DNA of 64,000 bases, taken from Psoroptes ovis. Lineage: Eukaryota; Arthropoda; Arachnida; Sarcoptiformes; Psoroptidae. Position numbers and translations under genes: made by a program. The notes under the pieces are model-generated. The model was given only the letters and a program-made list of their open reading frames with translations. It searched no databases and was not told the origin of the DNA. The first letter of the stretch is position 1; every line of letters begins with the position of its first letter. Positions 59,635 to 64,000 of the stretch are shown here, piece by piece. Location of the stretch: the NCBI GenBank assembly GCA_002943765.1, contig PQWQ01000017.1:887501-951500 (forward strand), given 5' to 3'.

Positions 59635-62600
59635 ATGCGTATACGTCGCGAGGAGGCACATCGAGCGTTGGAGCTCCTCGAAGATTATCATCGTCGTTTA
59701 CAATATCAACAGCAAAATTATTCGTCATCAACAATTAATCAGCAACAACAACAACAACAGGAAGAACTTAGACTAGCAATCGAACGTATCATACGAATAT
59801 TTCGTTCAAAATTATTCCAAGCATTGTTAGATATTCAAGAATTTTATGAAGTAACATTACATGACGATCAAAAAGCAATCGAAACAAAAACACGTGAAAC
59901 ATTAAAAGATTGGCAGTTTAAAGAACAACAACAACAGCAGCAGCATACAGCAGCTCTATCATCATCATCACCTCAATCATCTGTATATAATACAACCGAT
60001 TCATCATCAACGACTGATTTAACGTCTAATTCTTATACTTTAATAAATCATAGTAATAATAATCATAATAACAAGACAAATTTTACTACAAACGGTGATT
60101 ATAAATCGTACAATCATAATCACCATAGGCAGAATAAAAATAAAAACAATATCAATAGTGATGATGATGCTAATTCTAATAATCAGCCAATATTAGCATC
60201 AGATGTACAAGATTTATTATCTGGTCGTTTAAATGAGATACTCGGTGCTGTTTTAAAACATCAACAACAAAAAGAACTTGATCAACAATCCAAACAACCG
60301 CAACAACCCCTATCAAATCGACGAAAAGAATTATCAACATTGGATCCTTTAGAAAGAATTGATAAATTGACATCTTCTGCATCATCATCATTAACATCAT
60401 CGACAGCTAGACCAGTTAAATTATCGACCAATGACACAATAAATAATCATCATTCCAAATCAATTGAATCATATCAGCATCATAATCTAAACAATAATTT
60501 TGAAAATTCTAATATTGTTACAAACGGATTTAATTGTAAAAAAATTGAAATTGAAGATATTAATCTTGAAGACAACTCCGAAAACGATCGAAATACTACA
60601 GAACAAAATATCAACGGGCAAACAACTGTATATAACGATTTTAACAATAATAACAATAATAATAGTATTAAAAAATTGATTGATTCGAATAATAGCGAAC
60701 AACGACTTGATAACCATCATACAATGAGCACTGCTAGACAAGATCAATGGGAATATGAAGAAATAACATTAGAACGAGGTGATCAAGGGCTTGGTTTTTC
60801 AATCGCCGGTGGCATTGACAATCCACACATTGCTGATGATAGTTCGATTTATATAACAAAATTAATTGATGGTGGTTCAGCTGCTGCCGATGGACGCTTA
60901 CAAATCGAAGATATAATTTTAAAGGTATCATAATGTTTTATTTAAAAATTATTTTCTAATTTTCTCCAAAATATTAGGTTAATGAAACATCATTGATTGA
61001 TGTGGCGCATCAAATAGCTGTGAATGCATTGCAACGTGCTGGCAATCGGGTCCAATTATTGGTCAAACGTCGTAAATCACCAATTCATCAACAATCAATG
61101 ATACCGCCATCAGCATCGGCGCCAGCTAATATTCAAAATCAATCAGCAATACCTTCATCAGCAGCATCATTATCTTCATCAATCAATCAATTATCAATGT
61201 CTGATTTAATACGCATCGAATTATTCAAAGCAACATCAAAAGGCTTAGGCTTCTCAATTGCTGGTGGTGTTGGTAATGAACACATACCTGGTGATAATAG
61301 TATTTACGTTACAAAAATTATGGATAAAGGTGCAGCTGCACAAGACGGTCGATTAGAATGTGGTGATCGTTTAGTCGCTGTTAATGACATTCTATTAGAA
61401 AATGTAACTCATGAAGAAGCAGTTGCTGCATTAAAATCGACTTCTGACCATGTAATTCTGACAGTTCGTAAATCCAATCCATCGACATCATATTCAGGTA
61501 TGAACATCAACGATAATAATGTCACAACAGCACTAAACGGTTCAACACGTTTATTGCCATCTTCAAATGTTCATAATAATAATAATCATGTATTCAATAA
61601 TCAACAACGAGCTGCGACAATGTCAATGATTCCAACTAGAAACTCGATTCATTCATTATCAACAACAAGTGGACAGCAGATAAATACTGTGCAATCATTT
61701 CGAAGTGAAGATAATCTCTACAATAGTACTATCAATAATCAAAGAAATATTAGAGGCGGTTCAACAAATTCAAATGCTATTCTTGCTGAAGACATGGATG
61801 AATTAGATAGGGCTGATATTGATAGGGAACCTCGACGTATAGTATTGTCGAAGGGACAATTGACCGGGCTTGGTTTCAACATTGTCGGTGGTGAAGATGG
61901 ACAAGGTATTTTTGTTTCATTCATATTGGCTGGCGGACCAGCTGATATGAGCGGTAAATTATACCGTGGTGATCAAATACTTGCTGTCAATGGCATAGAT
62001 CTGAGGCGTGCGACGCACGAAGAAGCTGCAGCTACATTGAAAGGTGCTGGACAAAATGTCACTCTATTAGTTGCATATCGTCCGGAAGAATACCGTCGTT
62101 TCGAAGCTCATATTCAAGATTTAAGAGAGCAGCATTTGCAAGCAACAAGTTCGTTGCCTCCATTATCTGGTGTATCTACCGGTACTTTGCGTACATCGCA
62201 AAAACGTACGCTATATGTACGAGCTTTATTCGATTATGAGCCACAGCGTGATGCTGGTCTGCCATCGCGTGGTCTTCCATTCCGATTCGGTGACATATTG
62301 CATGTGACTAATGCATCCGATGATGAATGGTGGCAAGCAAGACGTGTCTTACCCGATGGCACTGATGATATTCTACTCGGTATAATACCATCAAAAAGAC
62401 GTGTCGAACGTCGAGAACGTGCTCGGTTAAAATCTGTGAAATTTCATGGCTCAGATCAATATTCTGATGGACGATCATCAACATCAACATTAGATCGCAA
62501 AAAAAAGAATTTTTCTTTTTCAAGGAAATTCCCGTTCATGAAATCTAGAGAATCATCGACCGAAGATATTTCTGGTAGTTATGATCATATAAATGATGAG

Positions 62601-63326
62601 AATTCCAGAAATTATAATGATCGAAGTTCGATGTCTGGATCGAATTCTGCTTTAGAAGATATTCGTGAAGATCGTCAACAATCAGAAAATAACAGTGGAA
62701 ACATCTTAAGTTATGAAGCTGTAGTTCAGACTGAAATTGATTATATGCGTCCGGTAATAATTTTAGGACCATTGAAAGAACGTATCAATGATGATCTAAT
62801 ATCTGAATATCCTGATCGTTTTGGTTCATGTGTGCCGCATACAACAAGACCACCAAAAGAAGGTGAAGTACATGGACGTGATTATTACTTTGTACCGACA
62901 CGTGAGGAAATGGAACAAGCAATAGAAGCTCATGAATTCATTGAAGCTGGACAATATCGTGATAATTTATATGGCACTAAAATATCCGCTGTACGGGAAT
63001 TAGCATATGATCAACAAAAACATTGCATATTAGATGTTAGTGCAGCTGCAATAAAACGCTTATATGCAGCTAATTTATGGCCAATTACAATATTGATACG
63101 ACCACGAACAATTGAATTATTAAAAGAATGGGATAAACGATTGTCTGATGATGAATTACGGAGACAATATGAACGTGCATTACGTCTTGAACAAGAATAT
63201 GGCCAATATTTTTTATCAATCATTTCATGTGATACACCTGAAGAAATTTATGCAAAAGTTAAATTAGTTATACATTATAATTCTGGTCCAGACATTTGGA
63301 TACCAGCGAAAAATCAAAAAATCTGA
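59635..63326 (+). CDS. dlg1: discs-large MAGUK scaffold (DLG1-type)
   Basis: Two exons, 59635-60924 and 60978-63326, with a 53-nt phase-0 intron, giving 1212 aa. L27 domain at residues ~1-65 (MRIRREEAHRALELLEDYH, then LFQALLDIQEFYEVTL, very like SAP97). A long Q/N/S-rich linker (~70-370). PDZ1 ~372-462 (GLGFSIAGG; split by the intron after EDIILK). PDZ2 ~507-597 (GLGFSIAGG). PDZ3 ~715-798 (GLGFNIVGG). SH3 ~839-905 (ALFDYEPQRD). A basic hook region. Guanylate-kinase-like domain ~1021-1200 (PVIILGPLKERINDDL, YYFVPTREEME). The GUK P-loop lacks the canonical GxGKST, as in other DLG proteins, so it binds phosphoproteins, not GMP. DLG organises septate junctions, cell polarity and synapses under the plasma membrane. 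AATAAA lies at 63332-63337, right after the stop. Vertebrate DLG1 is ~900 aa; the excess is linker. Confidence 0.96.
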
Positions 63327-64000
63327 TCATAAATAAATATAAACAAAATATTAATGCTATGATGAATCAATTTTAAGAGAAAAAAAATAATTGTCAATTC
63401 GATCGACTTCATCATTCATTATTTTAATCATCGGGAATCATTAATTATTATCCTCATCTTTTCACATATTAATCTCATCATTCATGTACTTTTATTACAT
63501 TGAACAATATTCAATAATGATTTGTTTTAATTTTTGAATTGATCAATTATTGTTTTCCATGTCAATGAGAAAAAAAATTTTATTATTTATATTATTTATT
63601 ATTCATTATTATAATTATTGGAAAACAACAGCTACAACTATACTTGAATTTCGATGAAATGATATTCGATTCGAAAAAAATTCATCATATTCTCAACAAA
63701 AACAAGTAATCCACTAATTATAATCATTTTAATAATTGCTGCTTTTATTATTGATTGTATGTGAAAAAACCAAACAATATATTTCAATTTCAATTGTGTT
63801 TTTTTTTTTTTTTTTTTTGATATTTATCTTAATCGATGATTCACAAAAAAACCGTCAAAAAAAATGTTTTTAAATTTTCATTAATTTTATTTTCTATACA
63901 TATTACTACATCGAAACCAAGTACACAACAAACATCCCTAATCTCTTTGAACATACACACTTAATCTTTGACAACATAATTGATGATGAATTATAACACA
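63327..64000. other. dlg 3' flank
   Basis: AT-rich sequence after the dlg stop. An early AATAAA (63332-63337) and a 20-base T run at 63799-63818 are visible. No further gene is recognised before the window ends. Confidence 0.6.

Noticed and set aside
1..64000. CRISPR arrays, operons, bacterial promoters
   Set aside because: The window is eukaryotic nuclear DNA; no regularly spaced repeat-spacer pattern was seen.

Overview
This is animal nuclear DNA, most likely from an astigmatid mite (Sarcoptiformes, Dermatophagoides-like). The species call is inference. It rests on the very AT-rich background, the many CAT/GAT and CAA/CAG repeats inside reading frames, very short introns (53 to about 150 nt in compact genes), and animal protein families (DLG, LASP, furrowed-like selectin, DPY19, HUS1, CTDSPL2, RPL23). 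No bacterial or viral genes were seen.

Layout. Positions 1-5100 hold the leading part of one ribosomal DNA unit on the minus strand: partial 28S, ITS2, 5.8S, ITS1, complete 18S, then 5' external spacer. After an AT-rich gap comes a two-exon membrane protein (7108-8878, minus) whose outer region resembles NIT sensor domains but which has no cyclase domain. Four plus-strand genes follow: a CTDSPL2-type phosphatase (11303-12907), HUS1 (13362-14378), ribosomal protein L23 (14689-15174) and LASP (18327-20554). Three minus-strand tRNA-Glu(UUC) genes, each with a different short intron, sit in ~500-bp tandem units at 21.3-22.45 kb.

From 23141 to 44149 (minus) lies one large gene for a furrowed-like, selectin-like receptor with order CCP, FTP lectin, C-type lectin, CCP x3, mucin-like stalk, transmembrane helix, tail. 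I joined eight exons with consistent splice phases (3498 nt, 1165 aa). One intron is about 16 kb and carries small inverted-repeat elements, palindromes and a miRNA-like hairpin. Further on are a four-exon DPY19 C-mannosyltransferase gene (50800-56346, minus; 792 aa) and a two-exon discs-large gene (59635-63326, plus; 1212 aa).

Functional links. Furrowed-like, DLG and LASP belong to cell-surface, junction and actin biology; HUS1 is DNA-damage signalling; L23 and rDNA are ribosome components; DPY19 modifies secretory proteins in the ER. Nothing shows that these neighbours are co-regulated as a unit, except that several share an AAGATGGC promoter-type motif. Exon boundaries were read by eye from splice signals, reading frame and family resemblance, with no transcript support.
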